Notes: generated by a model from the sequence alone, not told the origin. Shown: positions 23,477-33,411, counted from the stretch's first letter. The stretch: DNA of 64,000 nucleotides from Marinomonas vulgaris (GCF_018145875.1 NZ_JAGSSV010000010.1:1-64000); one strand, 5' to 3'. Program-made: numbers and translations.

Positions 23477-25804
23477 TTAGACGGCAGACAGAGAAATGTT
23501 TTGCGGACTTTCTATGTAGGCTTCTAGCTCAATCGCGATGCTTTTCGATGTTGGGGTATGGCTAAATTCACCGTAGCTATCTAAAGGCACCAAGGGGTTG
23601 GTTTCTGGGTAGTACGCCGCTATGTTGCCAGCCGGAATGCTGTAAGGCACCAGTTTAAAGCCACTTACTCGACGTGTGACGCCATCGTCCCATAGAGAGC
23701 GAAGTGTCACGGCTTGCCCTTCTTCAAAGCCGAGGCGTTGAATGTCGGCAGGGTTGATAAACACCACTTTACGCTCGCCTTTAATACCGCGATAGCGATC
23801 GTTCATGCCATATATGGTGGTGTTGTATTGATCATGCGAGCGTAATGTTTGCATGATTAGAGTGGTATTAGTGAGCAAGCCTCTAGCGCGTTTTGGCAAG
23901 ATGGATTCAGGTAGCGTATGGGTGTGACAAATGGCTTTGCCTGAAGGCGTTTTCCAATTACGCTCACGAGCGCTGTTCCCTAAGTAAAACCCACCTTCCT
24001 GTAAAATCCGTTCATTGAAGCCGTCGAACCCAGGAACAACAGCGGCAATGTGCTCGCGAATTTGATCATAGTCTTCAATGGTAGTATTCCAATCAATAGG
24101 AAACGAACCAAGTGTCGCCGCCGCCATGCCAGCAATGATAGCGGGCTCGGATTTTTGTTGTTTGCTTAAGGGCTCTAACACGCCGCCAGAGGCATGAATC
24201 ATACTGAATGAATCTTCCACGGTCACTTTTTGCAGACCCTTGGCTTGATGATCGATGTCGGTACGACCAAGGCAAGGTAAAATCAACGCCTCGGTTCCGG
24301 TGATCAAATGTGAACGGTTGAGCTTGGTGCTGATTTGCACCGTTAGTTGGCAGTTTTGCAGTGCTTTCGCGGTGGCCTCTGTGTCTGGAGTAGCGGCGGC
24401 AAAATTACCGCCTAGGCCAATAAACACGCCAATTTCACCATCGCGCATGGCACGAATGGTATCAACTACCGCCAAACCGTGTTCTTGTGGTGGAGCAAAG
24501 TTGAAATGTTTACCTAAGGCGTCCAAAAAGGCTTGAGAAGGGTGCTCGTTGATGCCCATGGTGCGATCGCCTTGTACATTACTGTGACCGCGAACAGGGC
24601 AGGCTCCCGCACCTGGTTTACCCAAGTTGCCACGCAACGCCAGCAGGTTGACCATTTCATGAATGGTCGGCACTGAATGATGATGTTGAGTGATGCCCAT
24701 TGCCCACGTGATGATTGCACTGTCTGCTTTGGCGTACACAGTGGCGGCGTGAACGATGTCGTCTATAGACAAGCCAGATTGCTCAATAATGGCGTCCCAA
24801 GGGGTATTTTTTACTTCTTCTAGGTAGTCATCAAGGCCCTGAGTATGCTGTTCGATAAAGTCGTGGTCAAAGATGGCTTTGCCTTGCTGTTGCGCTTTTT
24901 CTTCTAGGTCGATAAGCACTTTCACCATGCCACGAACAACGGCCATGTCACCGCCAATTTTCGGGCAGTAATAACCGGTATTGGTCGGTTTAGAGCCGTT
25001 AGTCAGCATTTCGATCGGGTTTTGAGGGTTTTGAAAACGCTCTAACCCGCGTTCTTTCAAGGTATTAAACGTCAGTATCTGTCCGCCTCTTTGGACGACC
25101 TCTTTGAGCGTTTCGAGCATCCGAGGGTGATTCGTGCCAGGGTTTTGACCAAACACAAACACCGCATCGGCGCGTTCGAAATCGTCTATTTCTACTGTGC
25201 CTTTGCCAATACCAATACTGCTGATTAATGCATACCCACTGGCTTCGTGACACATGTTGGAGCAGTCTGGGAAGTTATTTGTACCGTAAGCGCGAGCAAA
25301 CAATTGATACAAGAATGCCGCTTCGTTACTGGCACGACCAGACGTATAAAAAGCCACGTTGTCAGGGCTAGATTGGCTTTTTAAGGTATCGGCGATTTGC
25401 GTAAACGCTTGCTCCCAAGAAATGGCTTCATAATGATCTGTGTCTTTGTTGTAGCGCATCGGTTCGGTCAGACGACCTTGGTATTCTAGGAAATAATCGC
25501 TTTGGGAGTTTAGCCAAGAGACGCTGTGTTCGGCCATGAAAGCGGCATCCACTTTGCGTGAGGTGGCTTCCCAATTGACCGCTTTGGCACCGTTTTCACA
25601 GAAACGAATTTTAGATGGGTCGTGCTTTTCACCCCATGCACAGCCTGGGCAGTCAAAGCCATGGGGCTGGTTAGTTTTTAGTAAGGTGTTGATGTTGCGT
25701 ACAGCGTTGTCGCTTTTTAACCAGTGAGATGTGGTGCTTTGCAGCGCACCCCAACCACCGGCTGGGCCCTTATATGGTGTATAAAAATCCGTCTTTTTAC
25801 TCAT
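23477..25804 (-). CDS. FdhF/YdeP-family molybdopterin oxidoreductase
   Basis: 775 residues from the ATG at 25804 (AAGG 8 nt upstream). This start matches the YdeP family N-terminus (YKGPAGGWGAL). A Cys pair (FDCPGCAWGE) lies near residue 50. The molybdopterin oxidoreductase core follows (TSGRASNEAAFLYQLFAR, CHEASG, FGQNPGTNHPRMLE), and a C-terminal molydopterin-dinucleotide-binding domain lies at ~640-775. E. coli YdeP is linked to acid resistance, and its substrate is unknown. The start overlaps the end of fdhD by 8 nt (ATGAGTAA), so the two are co-translated. That fits FdhD supplying sulfur to the molybdenum cofactor of this enzyme. Calling it a formate dehydrogenase would go beyond the evidence. 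Confidence 0.85.
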   Translation of the reverse strand: MSKKTDFYTPYKGPAGGWGALQSTTSHWLKSDNAVRNINTLLKTNQPHGFDCPGCAWGEKHDPSKIRFCENGAKAVNWEATSRKVDAAFMAEHSVSWLNSQSDYFLEYQGRLTEPMRYNKDTDHYEAISWEQAFTQIADTLKSQSSPDNVAFYTSGRASNEAAFLYQLFARAYGTNNFPDCSNMCHEASGYALISSIGIGKGTVEIDDFERADAVFVFGQNPGTNHPRMLETLKEVVQRGGQILTFNTLKERGLERFQNPQNPIEMLTNGSKPTNTGYYCPKIGGDMAVVRGMVKVLIDLEEKAQQQGKAIFDHDFIEQHTQGLDDYLEEVKNTPWDAIIEQSGLSIDDIVHAATVYAKADSAIITWAMGITQHHHSVPTIHEMVNLLALRGNLGKPGAGACPVRGHSNVQGDRTMGINEHPSQAFLDALGKHFNFAPPQEHGLAVVDTIRAMRDGEIGVFIGLGGNFAAATPDTEATAKALQNCQLTVQISTKLNRSHLITGTEALILPCLGRTDIDHQAKGLQKVTVEDSFSMIHASGGVLEPLSKQQKSEPAIIAGMAAATLGSFPIDWNTTIEDYDQIREHIAAVVPGFDGFNERILQEGGFYLGNSARERNWKTPSGKAICHTHTLPESILPKRARGLLTNTTLIMQTLRSHDQYNTTIYGMNDRYRGIKGERKVVFINPADIQRLGFEEGQAVTLRSLWDDGVTRRVSGFKLVPYSIPAGNIAAYYPETNPLVPLDSYGEFSHTPTSKSIAIELEAYIESPQNISLSAV

Positions 25805-26630
25805 GATTTGTGCCTTCTGATTGCTGCGACGACGCGAACACGCGAGGCGCATCTTGCTTGGGTAAGTGAATGAGGGTAAGTCCGTAATGTCGAGCAAGTT
25901 TCACCGCCAATGTACTGGGGGAAGCGAGATGTATTAATCTTGATAAGCCCACGCGAACGGCTTTTTGCACTAATTCTGTGCTGCATCGGCTCGACATCAG
26001 CACACTGTGATTGTGTAAGTTTATCCCTTGTTGAAGGGCGTAGCCAAGTATCTTGTCTAAAGCATTGTGTCGGCCGATGTCTTCCATGCAGATGATGGCG
26101 TCGCCTGCGGGGGACAATAGTAAAGCGCCATGAACCGCTCCAGTTTGATTGCCGAGGGTTTGATGTTGATGAAATTGCCTGCGTAATTGTGTCAACAGAG
26201 CGTCTTGAAGCGGCCTACATGGTGCGAGCTGCTCAAGCTCTGGCACGGCTGCGGCGATTGATTCAACACCGCATAAACCACAGCCGCTAGCACCAAGATG
26301 AGTATGCTTACGTTGTTTGAATCGGGCAAATTGTCGTGGGCTGATTACAAGGTTAATGGCAAGACTTTGAACACCCATTGCTGAGGAGCTTTCTTCTATT
26401 TCCATATCGCGCACGTTATCAAGCTGGGTGATGAGTCCCTCACTGCGGGCGAACCCTAATACAAACGCCTCTAGATGTAAGGGCGTTACCATCATGACCG
26501 CATGGGCAATACCATTAATGCTGATAGCAAGCGGGGTTTCTTCTACCAGATCGGCGCAGCCTTGTTCACCCCCAATGCGATCGAATGCATAGGCGCCATG
26601 GCTGGAGAAGGAAAAAGGTAAATGCCACAT
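25797..26630 (-). CDS. fdhD: FdhD, sulfurtransferase for molybdenum cofactor of formate-dehydrogenase-like enzymes
   Basis: 277 residues, the usual FdhD length. FdhD carries sulfur from IscS to the molybdenum cofactor. The conserved CxxC loop is visible as GCGLCG (~residues 116-121), with downstream family motifs GAVHGALL, EDIGRHNALDK and SSRCSTELVQKA. The ATG at 26630 has no strong Shine-Dalgarno sequence. The 3' end overlaps the YdeP-like oxidoreductase by 8 nt, tying the pair into one operon. Confidence 0.93.
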   Translation of the reverse strand: MWHLPFSFSSHGAYAFDRIGGEQGCADLVEETPLAISINGIAHAVMMVTPLHLEAFVLGFARSEGLITQLDNVRDMEIEESSSAMGVQSLAINLVISPRQFARFKQRKHTHLGASGCGLCGVESIAAAVPELEQLAPCRPLQDALLTQLRRQFHQHQTLGNQTGAVHGALLLSPAGDAIICMEDIGRHNALDKILGYALQQGINLHNHSVLMSSRCSTELVQKAVRVGLSRLIHLASPSTLAVKLARHYGLTLIHLPKQDAPRVFASSQQSEGTNHE

Positions 26631-26960
26631 AGGTTGAATTCTAGGTTAGTAAATGATCTTAATACTACGTAGACCGCACGAGGTCGTCCAATGCTTTTGT
26701 CTTTCTTTGCCCCTCAAAATACCGTATTCTTTGGTTCTAATTTAGAGGACGTTATATATTTTGACGGGTGAAAATATCGTTCAAAAACATCGTCTTTAAC
26801 AAGCAGAAAAAGAAAATTTTCTTTTCTGTGGTGGCAAGGAAAAGGCACATGCGACAAGGTATGGTTCTGTTTTTGTCATGTATTGAGCGCTACCTGGTGA
26901 CGGTATTCCCATCTGAAAGTGCGTCTCTTTGAACCAATATTGTTTTATGAGTGTCTGTTT
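26631..26960. other. 330-bp divergent intergenic region between fdhD and the M23 peptidase
   Basis: This is the shared upstream region of two divergent genes. It holds a perfect 18-bp palindrome AAAAGAAAATTTTCTTTT (26808-26825). It also holds a 27-codon frame (26849-26932) with AAGGAAAAGG ahead of its ATG, encoding a peptide beginning MRQGMVLFLSC. That frame overlaps the possible GTG start of the peptidase at 26919. No confident -35/-10 pair was found. Confidence 0.4.
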
Positions 26961-28361
26961 ATGTCATCTTTTATCGGTTTTTTACGTGTGATCTTAGCCG
27001 GTCCACGGCTTCTTGTTGTCAGTATTATTATCGTTTTTCTTATCGGCTTGTATGCCTATGATGTGCTTGTTTCTTCGAAACAATCCTTGGACAGTTATCA
27101 AGTCCCTGTAGTTACCAAAACCCCCCTTTTGATTGAAAGCAAGAAAGTATTCGATGCACCTGCTTTTGAAGTAGATTCGGTTAGTAGTGATGTAAATGAA
27201 GAGGAGATTCCGGTTTCCTTGGTGACGACAGACCCTCTTGAAGAGGTCGAAAAAGCCCCCGTTGCGCCACCTGAGGTTAAGTATGTGGTGAAGTCTGGTG
27301 ATACTCTGGCCGGCATTTTTACAGGGCTTGGCTTGTCTATCGACTCCATGTACGCCGTGCTCGAAGCAGACCAAGAATACTTGGTGCTCGAGCCTTTGAT
27401 GCCAAAAGACGAGTATCATTTTAAGTTAGATGATAAAGGCGCTTTGCTTGAATTAACTCGGTCTTTAGACGCCAGCAAAAGTGTGTCGTATATACGACAT
27501 GAGAATGGTGGGTTTACCTATCAAGAAACAACCAAGCCCATCACTTACACCAGCGAAGCTTTGCACAGTGAAATCGAAGGGAACTTCTACCTTTCGGCGA
27601 AAAAAATTGGCCTGACAGATGCCACGATTTTACTGATCAATGATGTTCTCAAAGGGCGAGTGAATTTCCATAAAGATTTAAGAATGGGTGATACATTTAA
27701 CGTGGTGATAAAAAAAGGCAGTGTTGATGGGGTAAAAGTCGGCAAAAACCAACTTGAAGCACTACAGTTGACGGCAAGGGGCCAAACTTATCGAGCGTTT
27801 TTGCACTCAGATGGACGCTTTTATGATGGTGATGGCAACAGTTTGACGCCGGCGCTTTTGCGTTGGCCAACACGTAAACAGTTCCGGATCAGTTCGCCGT
27901 TTAATGCGAATCGACTTCATCCTATTACAGGTCGTAAATCACCACATAATGGTGTGGATTTAGCGACGCCCATTGGCACTGAATTGCTTGCGACTGGGGA
28001 TGGTGTGGTCACTCGGGTGACGTCCCACAAGTACGCAGGAAAGTACATAGTGATTGATTACACTGGGCCTTACGGATCAAGGTATCTGCATTTAAGCAAA
28101 GCCTTGGTCAAAAAAGGGCAACGGGTAAAACGCGGTCAAGTGGTGGCGTTGTCTGGAAACACGGGACGCAGTACAGGTCCTCACTTACACTATGAACTGC
28201 ACATCAATGGTAGGCCAGTTAACCCGATGACAGCTGAAATCCCTACTACGCAGTCCATCCCTAGTGGCGAGCATCAGGCTTATCTAGATAAGGTGGATTA
28301 TTGGGTTAAACTGATGGCAGCGCAAAATACCGCTAAAAATAATCTAACCGATAACATTTAA
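26961..28361 (+). CDS. OapA/LysM-like and M23-family peptidoglycan endopeptidase (MepM-like)
   Basis: 466 residues from the ATG at 26961; a GTG at 26919 would add 14 residues, and neither has a strong ribosome binding site. An N-terminal membrane anchor (~15-35) is followed by an acidic, Pro-rich linker. An OapA/LysM-like domain follows (YVVKSGDTLAGIFTGLGLS, ~110-190), then an M23 LytM domain at ~310-430. The zinc ligands are visible: His and Asp in SPHNGVDLATP and the HxH in GPHLHYELH. It should cut peptide cross-links in periplasmic murein during growth or division, like E. coli MepM. It is monocistronic and convergent with csiV. Confidence 0.88.
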   Translation: MSSFIGFLRVILAGPRLLVVSIIIVFLIGLYAYDVLVSSKQSLDSYQVPVVTKTPLLIESKKVFDAPAFEVDSVSSDVNEEEIPVSLVTTDPLEEVEKAPVAPPEVKYVVKSGDTLAGIFTGLGLSIDSMYAVLEADQEYLVLEPLMPKDEYHFKLDDKGALLELTRSLDASKSVSYIRHENGGFTYQETTKPITYTSEALHSEIEGNFYLSAKKIGLTDATILLINDVLKGRVNFHKDLRMGDTFNVVIKKGSVDGVKVGKNQLEALQLTARGQTYRAFLHSDGRFYDGDGNSLTPALLRWPTRKQFRISSPFNANRLHPITGRKSPHNGVDLATPIGTELLATGDGVVTRVTSHKYAGKYIVIDYTGPYGSRYLHLSKALVKKGQRVKRGQVVALSGNTGRSTGPHLHYELHINGRPVNPMTAEIPTTQSIPSGEHQAYLDKVDYWVKLMAAQNTAKNNLTDNI

Positions 28362-28399
28362 GAATATCTGGCGTTAGGTGGCAATGAGCGTGTGGTTAT

Positions 28400-29191
28400 T
28401 TAATTTACCAGCTCATTGGTGCTGTTCAGGGCATCGTAAGTTAGGCTGTTACCGGTTTCTGGTACAACGGCTTTTGATGCCATTCTTTCCATCGCGACTT
28501 CCAAATCTAGCGGTTCAAAGTACAGCAGAGTGCCTATGGTTGGGTGGTCTAAATAATTGACTTTCTTGCTGGCTGTTTTGTTGCTTTGATGTAAGTTAAG
28601 TACCAAACCTGGCTCAAACGCTTTGAATTTTGACACAATATCGGATTCACTGACATCAAATGGATTGTCGCTTGTTACAGCTGGTACTGGTTGAGAAAAG
28701 CTGTCAAACAAATAATGCTGATAACGAATGTCAGATTCTAAATAACGGCCTAACGTTACCTTGAAAGTACCGGTAAGTTCAGGGTAACCGTCTTTTTGTT
28801 GCTCACTGTAAAAAGTCCTTTGCAGAGTGTCGCCCGAATCTTTAAAAATCAGCGTCCATTTTTGGTGAGATAACATGGTGACACGACGAGAAAGTTGCTG
28901 TTCGACCTTGGCAAGGGGGGAATTGTCTTCATAATTTGCAGGAGTCGACTCAGGTTTTATGTTGTTGCTTGTTTGCTCGTCCGTTTGTGTAGTCGGTAAG
29001 CGTAATAAATGATCGGTGACGTAGACATTTTGGTAATCAATTTGCTCTTTTGTCTGACCCTCAGGCCATAAAAAAGTCACCAGATAGCCCTCGTAGGCTC
29101 GAGCGGTATCGGGATTGAAGTTACTTTCCTCTGCCAGCAGAGACGTGCTGACGCTGGCTGAAAGTAGAGCGGTAACAAAAAAGGCTCTCAA
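28400..29191 (-). CDS. csiV: CsiV-family periplasmic protein
   Basis: 263 residues with a signal peptide (AFFVTALLSASVSTSLLA). Family hallmarks near the C-terminal half are LTGTFKVTLGRYLE and KKVNYLDHPTIGTLLYFEPL. CsiV was described in Vibrio cholerae as a peptidoglycan-binding protein needed for growth with non-canonical D-amino acids, acting with LpoA and PBP1a. The start is TTG at 29191, overlapping the mfd stop (TTGA), so it is translationally coupled to mfd; the mfd-csiV order is common in gammaproteobacteria. Confidence 0.82.
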   Translation of the reverse strand: MRAFFVTALLSASVSTSLLAEESNFNPDTARAYEGYLVTFLWPEGQTKEQIDYQNVYVTDHLLRLPTTQTDEQTSNNIKPESTPANYEDNSPLAKVEQQLSRRVTMLSHQKWTLIFKDSGDTLQRTFYSEQQKDGYPELTGTFKVTLGRYLESDIRYQHYLFDSFSQPVPAVTSDNPFDVSESDIVSKFKAFEPGLVLNLHQSNKTASKKVNYLDHPTIGTLLYFEPLDLEVAMERMASKAVVPETGNSLTYDALNSTNELVN

Positions 29192-32100
29192 TGTAATAAT
29201 TCCAAAGTTAGGGTCGTTTGTTGAAAACGTTCTTCGGCCGTGTTCATTGTGGCGAGGAACTTCAAGGTATCTGAGCCAACTAGTTTGTAGTTGTTTGGCT
29301 TGGTCTGAATCAGTTTTATCAGCTTCATTGGGTCAACTGGAGTCTTACTGTTAAAAAAGATCTTACCTTCTTTCGCGTTAGCTTCAATTTTATTAATGCC
29401 CAGGCTTTCTGCTTTCAGCTTCAATTCGGTTTGGCGAAACAAATTTTTTGTCGCGTCTGGCAATAAACCAAATCGATCAATCATTTCTACTTGTAAATCT
29501 TTTAGCTCACCGCTGACTTTGGCGCTGGCGATGCGTTTGTACAAGATCAGCCGAGAATGCACGTCGCCCAGGTAGTCCTCTGGAATCAAGGCGGGAACGC
29601 GCAAATTCACGTCGGTTTGCGCTGGTGAAGTGATGTCAACGTCTGGTGATTCGCCGTTTTTCAAGGATTTTACCGCTCTGTCTAGCATGTCCATGAATAA
29701 AGAAAATCCAACGTGCTCAATATGACCACTTTGACCGTCCCCTAGCAATTCCCCGGTACCACGGATTTCCAAATCGTGTGTGGCGAGAGTGAAGCCTGCA
29801 CCGAGAGTATCCGCAAGGGTGATGGCTTCGAGGCGTTTTTCGGCATCACTGGTTACTTTGCGATCGTTAGGTGTGAGCAAATAGGCATAGGCCTGATGGT
29901 GAGAACGACCCACGCGACCACGCAACTGATGCAACTGCGCCAAGCCAAATTTGTCCGCGCGTTCGATAATAATGGTGTTGGCGTTAGGGATATCGATACC
30001 GGTTTCTATGATGGTCGAGCAAACTAATACATTGGCACGTTTGTGGTAGAAATCGGACATAACCTGCTCCAATTCTCTCTCGCGCATCTGGCCATGTCCG
30101 ACAATAACACGGGCTTCGGGGATCAATTCTTCCAATTCTTCCGCGGTTTTTTGAATGGTTTGTACTTCGTTGTGTAAGAAGTAAACCTGACCGCCACGGT
30201 GTAATTCACGCAGAATAGCCTCTTTGATCTGGTGGTCATCTTTTTGTTTAACAAAGGTTTTGACTGACAAACGTTTCGCTGGTGGTGTGGCTATAATCGA
30301 CAAATCACGAATGCCCGACAAAGACATGTTTAAGGTTCGTGGAATCGGTGTCGCGGTGAGTGTCAATATGTCAACTTCAGCTCTCAATGCTTTGAACTGC
30401 TCTTTTTGTTTCACCCCAAAGCGGTGCTCTTCGTCGATAATGACCAAACCAAGATTGGCAAATTTGATGTCGCTTTGAATCAACTTATGCGTGCCGACCA
30501 CAATGTCTGCTTTTCCTTCTTGGAGTCTGTCGATGGCGGCATTGGACTGCTTTCCCGAGCGGAATCGTGATAGTAGCTCTATTTCAACAGGCCAGTCGGC
30601 GAAGCGGTCACAAAAGTTCTCATAATGTTGTTGTGCCAAAAGAGTGGTTGGCACCAACACGGCGACTTGCTTGCCATCTTGTACGGCTAGGAAAGCGGCG
30701 CGCATGGCGACTTCCGTTTTGCCGAAGCCCACATCACCACAAACTAAGCGATCCATCGGTTTCTTAGCAGACATGTCTTTCATGACCGCATCAATGGCCA
30801 TTTGTTGGTCTGGGGTTTCTTCGAATGGAAAACCGGCGGCGAACAATTCGTATTGATCGTCAGGCTTGGCAAAGGCATAGCCTACGCGAGATTCGCGTTG
30901 TGCATAGATTTCAAGCAATTCTGCGGCGGTGTCGCGGGCTTTTTCAGCGGCTTTTTGTTTGGCGACGCTCCATTTGTCTGTACCCAATTTGTGCAGGGGG
31001 GCTGTGTCTTCATCAGCGCCGGTGTAGCGTGAAATTAATTGCAAAGAAGAAACAGGTACATAAAGTTTGGCGTCGTTGGCGTAACCCAAGGTGAGCAGTT
31101 CCGTTTCTTGGCCGTCGATCTGTAGATTGGTTAAGCCCAAATAGCGACCAACGCCATGATCGATGTGTACCACGGGAGCATTCATTCTTAACTCGGTTAA
31201 GTTTCGAATGATGGCGTCTTCGCTGATGTTGTTTTGTTTGTTGCGACGGCGATGTTGTGAGACACGTTCACCCAATATTTCACTTTCAGGGATCAGTGTC
31301 AGTTCATCATTAATGGTGAAGCCGCGACCAATATTGCCTTCAGTAATCGCCAGAGACTTGGTGGACTTGCTAAAGGCTTTCCAATCGTCAACTTGTTTGG
31401 GTTTGATGCCATGCTTTTTTAACAGGTCAAGTAAAGCTTCTCGTCGCCCTGCAGATTCAGCAACGATCAAGACTCGCGTGTGTGTCTGATCTAAAAAGGC
31501 TTTTAATTTGCTTAATGGCTGGGGCGATTTGGAATCAATTTTCACCACATCCAAAGGGGAATAAACAGGGTGCTCACCTTCGGCGGAAAAAACCACATTG
31601 GTGTATAAATTGAGCTGTGCAAATATTTCGTCTTCTTTTAGACATATTTCTTCTGGGCGCAGCACAGGGCGTTCGATATTGTAATTTAGAGATTCGTGAC
31701 GGCTGCGATAGTCGAGCTGAATGCTGGCCAGTTGCTCGTGGAAAGTGTCGGACCGCACAATCAATGTATTGTCGGGTAAGTAATCAAATACGCTGGCGGT
31801 GTGTTCAAAAAACAGCGGCAAGTAATATTCAATGCCAGCAGGAATAATGCCACTGGAAATGTCTTGGTAAATGGGGCTGCTCAGCGGGTTGGTCTCGAAG
31901 CGCTCTCGAAAGGCCTGTCGAAATTGCTGTATACCTTGGGGCGTGGTGGGAAACTCCTTAGCCGGCAGCATTTTGATCTCGTCGACCTTGTCTATACTGC
32001 GTTGAGTTTCAGGGTCAAACCAGCGGATTGAGTCGACCTCATTGTCAAACCAGTCAATACGGATGGGGTTTTCAGCGCCCATCGGATACACGTCCATCAA

Positions 32101-32601
32101 GGCTCCGCGAATGGCGTATTCACCGTGTTCATGAACATTGTCGACGTTTAAATAACCGGCGTTGGTGAGTTTTCTTGATAGCTGCTCAAGGGGCAGTTCC
32201 TGTCCGGCTTTTAAGTGGAAGCGTTGCGCGTGCAAATGTTGTTTCGGGCAGAGGCGCGTCAAACAGGATGCTACAGTAGTGAGAACAACCGGGTTGGTGG
32301 TTTCACTCAAGCGCGCTAGCGTTTCTAGGCGTTGCGAAACAATGTCTTGATGAGGAGAAAATGCATCATACGGCAAGGTCTCCCAATCGCTAAAACGAAG
32401 GATGTCTTTTTTGTGCTGATTCAGAAACTGCAGCTCATCTTCCAGTTCATTTAGTTCGGCAACGGTGTTTACCATAAACAAAACCGGCTGCTTGTACTGG
32501 GCGGCAATCGCTAATAACTGCAGTGCTTTTCGGCTGCCATCTAGGCCGCATAACGTGTTTTTAAAGCCGGGTTTTAAGGTGAGCGATACAGTTTCTGACA
32601 T
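29188..32601 (-). CDS. mfd: Transcription-repair coupling factor Mfd
   Basis: 1,137 residues, full length. Mfd displaces RNA polymerase stalled at DNA damage and recruits UvrA. The UvrB-homology region is N-terminal. The RNA-polymerase-interacting domain holds VHIDHGVGRYLGL (~480). The RecG-like translocase has GDVGFGKTEVAMRAAF (Walker A, ~625) and the IIDEEHRFG DExH box (~725). The TRCF domain forms the C-terminus. It lies 7 nt downstream of folX and overlaps csiV, so the three appear co-transcribed leftward. Confidence 0.97.
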   Translation of the reverse strand: MSETVSLTLKPGFKNTLCGLDGSRKALQLLAIAAQYKQPVLFMVNTVAELNELEDELQFLNQHKKDILRFSDWETLPYDAFSPHQDIVSQRLETLARLSETTNPVVLTTVASCLTRLCPKQHLHAQRFHLKAGQELPLEQLSRKLTNAGYLNVDNVHEHGEYAIRGALMDVYPMGAENPIRIDWFDNEVDSIRWFDPETQRSIDKVDEIKMLPAKEFPTTPQGIQQFRQAFRERFETNPLSSPIYQDISSGIIPAGIEYYLPLFFEHTASVFDYLPDNTLIVRSDTFHEQLASIQLDYRSRHESLNYNIERPVLRPEEICLKEDEIFAQLNLYTNVVFSAEGEHPVYSPLDVVKIDSKSPQPLSKLKAFLDQTHTRVLIVAESAGRREALLDLLKKHGIKPKQVDDWKAFSKSTKSLAITEGNIGRGFTINDELTLIPESEILGERVSQHRRRNKQNNISEDAIIRNLTELRMNAPVVHIDHGVGRYLGLTNLQIDGQETELLTLGYANDAKLYVPVSSLQLISRYTGADEDTAPLHKLGTDKWSVAKQKAAEKARDTAAELLEIYAQRESRVGYAFAKPDDQYELFAAGFPFEETPDQQMAIDAVMKDMSAKKPMDRLVCGDVGFGKTEVAMRAAFLAVQDGKQVAVLVPTTLLAQQHYENFCDRFADWPVEIELLSRFRSGKQSNAAIDRLQEGKADIVVGTHKLIQSDIKFANLGLVIIDEEHRFGVKQKEQFKALRAEVDILTLTATPIPRTLNMSLSGIRDLSIIATPPAKRLSVKTFVKQKDDHQIKEAILRELHRGGQVYFLHNEVQTIQKTAEELEELIPEARVIVGHGQMRERELEQVMSDFYHKRANVLVCSTIIETGIDIPNANTIIIERADKFGLAQLHQLRGRVGRSHHQAYAYLLTPNDRKVTSDAEKRLEAITLADTLGAGFTLATHDLEIRGTGELLGDGQSGHIEHVGFSLFMDMLDRAVKSLKNGESPDVDITSPAQTDVNLRVPALIPEDYLGDVHSRLILYKRIASAKVSGELKDLQVEMIDRFGLLPDATKNLFRQTELKLKAESLGINKIEANAKEGKIFFNSKTPVDPMKLIKLIQTKPNNYKLVGSDTLKFLATMNTAEERFQQTTLTLELLH

Positions 32602-32608
32602 GTTGGTT

Positions 32609-32977
32609 TTAGGTTTCTCTAGTAGCAGACAATGTTAAGGACACGGAATCGGCAAAGCGTAAAGCGTGTGGCTTAGAAACTTCTATTTTAGCAAAGGTAA
32701 CATGCTTTGAGGTCATGCATAACGCTAGTAAGTCGGCCGTCATTTTTTCGAGCAACAAAAAACGGTTGTTTTCTGTGTGAGCGATCATTTCTTTGCAAAT
32801 AGTACGATAATTTACCGCGTTTTCTACGTCGTCGGTATCGAACGCTTGGGACGCCGGGTACTGAATCCAAGCATTGATGATGACGTCTTGTTTGTTTTGT
32901 TTTTCAGATTCATTAAATCCGATGTACGTTCGTAAGCGTAAGTTTTTTATATGAATTTGAGCTTCAGGATTGATCAT
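32609..32977 (-). CDS. folX: Dihydroneopterin triphosphate 2'-epimerase
   Basis: 122 residues, matching E. coli FolX more closely than FolB: IHIKNLRLRTYIGFNESE, VNYRTICKEMIAH, NNRFLLLEKMT and KPHALRFADSVSLTLS. It epimerises 7,8-dihydroneopterin triphosphate at C2' in the tetrahydromonapterin pathway and usually forms an octamer. FolB (dihydroneopterin aldolase) is the alternative in the same fold family. GGAAGC lies upstream of the ATG. It is the first gene of the leftward folX-mfd-csiV unit. Confidence 0.88.
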   Translation of the reverse strand: MINPEAQIHIKNLRLRTYIGFNESEKQNKQDVIINAWIQYPASQAFDTDDVENAVNYRTICKEMIAHTENNRFLLLEKMTADLLALCMTSKHVTFAKIEVSKPHALRFADSVSLTLSATRET

Positions 32978-33411
32978 AACGTAGCTTCCATTATTAAGCT
33001 TACTAGAAGTAAGGCGATATTGTGTCGTTTTCGGCCTGGTATGGCAACTCAGTGAATACGCATTGGGGCTTAGTTTTGGATTGATTGCTAGGGTTTTAAT
33101 TCAACTTTATGGGTTTGTTTTAATAGCCGATTGTTTGTTGTGCAAGTAATTTGTCAAAAGTCAGTCAATTAAAGGAGGTTATGTCAGTAATCAACACAAA
33201 CAATTGGATTTAAAGAAAAGTTGGCGATTAAAGACGACCTCGTACGCTGGTCAAGGGGGGAAATGACCTTTATAATACTCCGGTTTTTTGGTGAAGTGAG
33301 TTTGCGTTTACATAACCTTTAAGGTTTGTCCGCTTGTGCATGTTTTCCCGGAGGGGGGTATGAGCAAAGCGCATTACGCTTTTTGTGTTCAATTTATTGT
33401 TGGGCAGACAT
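32978..33411. other. 434-bp divergent region between folX and the nqr operon
   Basis: Contents on the right-hand strand: a 10-codon frame (33181-33213) with a very strong AAAGGAGG and the peptide MSVINTNNWI; a promoter-like pair at 33248-33276; a small palindrome AACCTTTAAGGTT (33312-33324); and a 19-codon leader frame overlapping the nqrA start. No known riboswitch motif was recognised. Confidence 0.6.
33248..33276 (+). promoter_or_regulatory. Candidate sigma-70 promoter for the nqr operon
   Basis: TGGTCA (33248-33253; 4 of 6 matches to TTGACA) is separated by 17 nt from a perfect TATAAT (33271-33276). It would give a ~130-nt leader containing the 19-codon frame before nqrA. Confidence 0.5.

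Noticed and set aside
30224-31489. Several rightward reading frames inside mfd
   Set aside because: They are opposite highly conserved Mfd motifs and lack ribosome binding sites.
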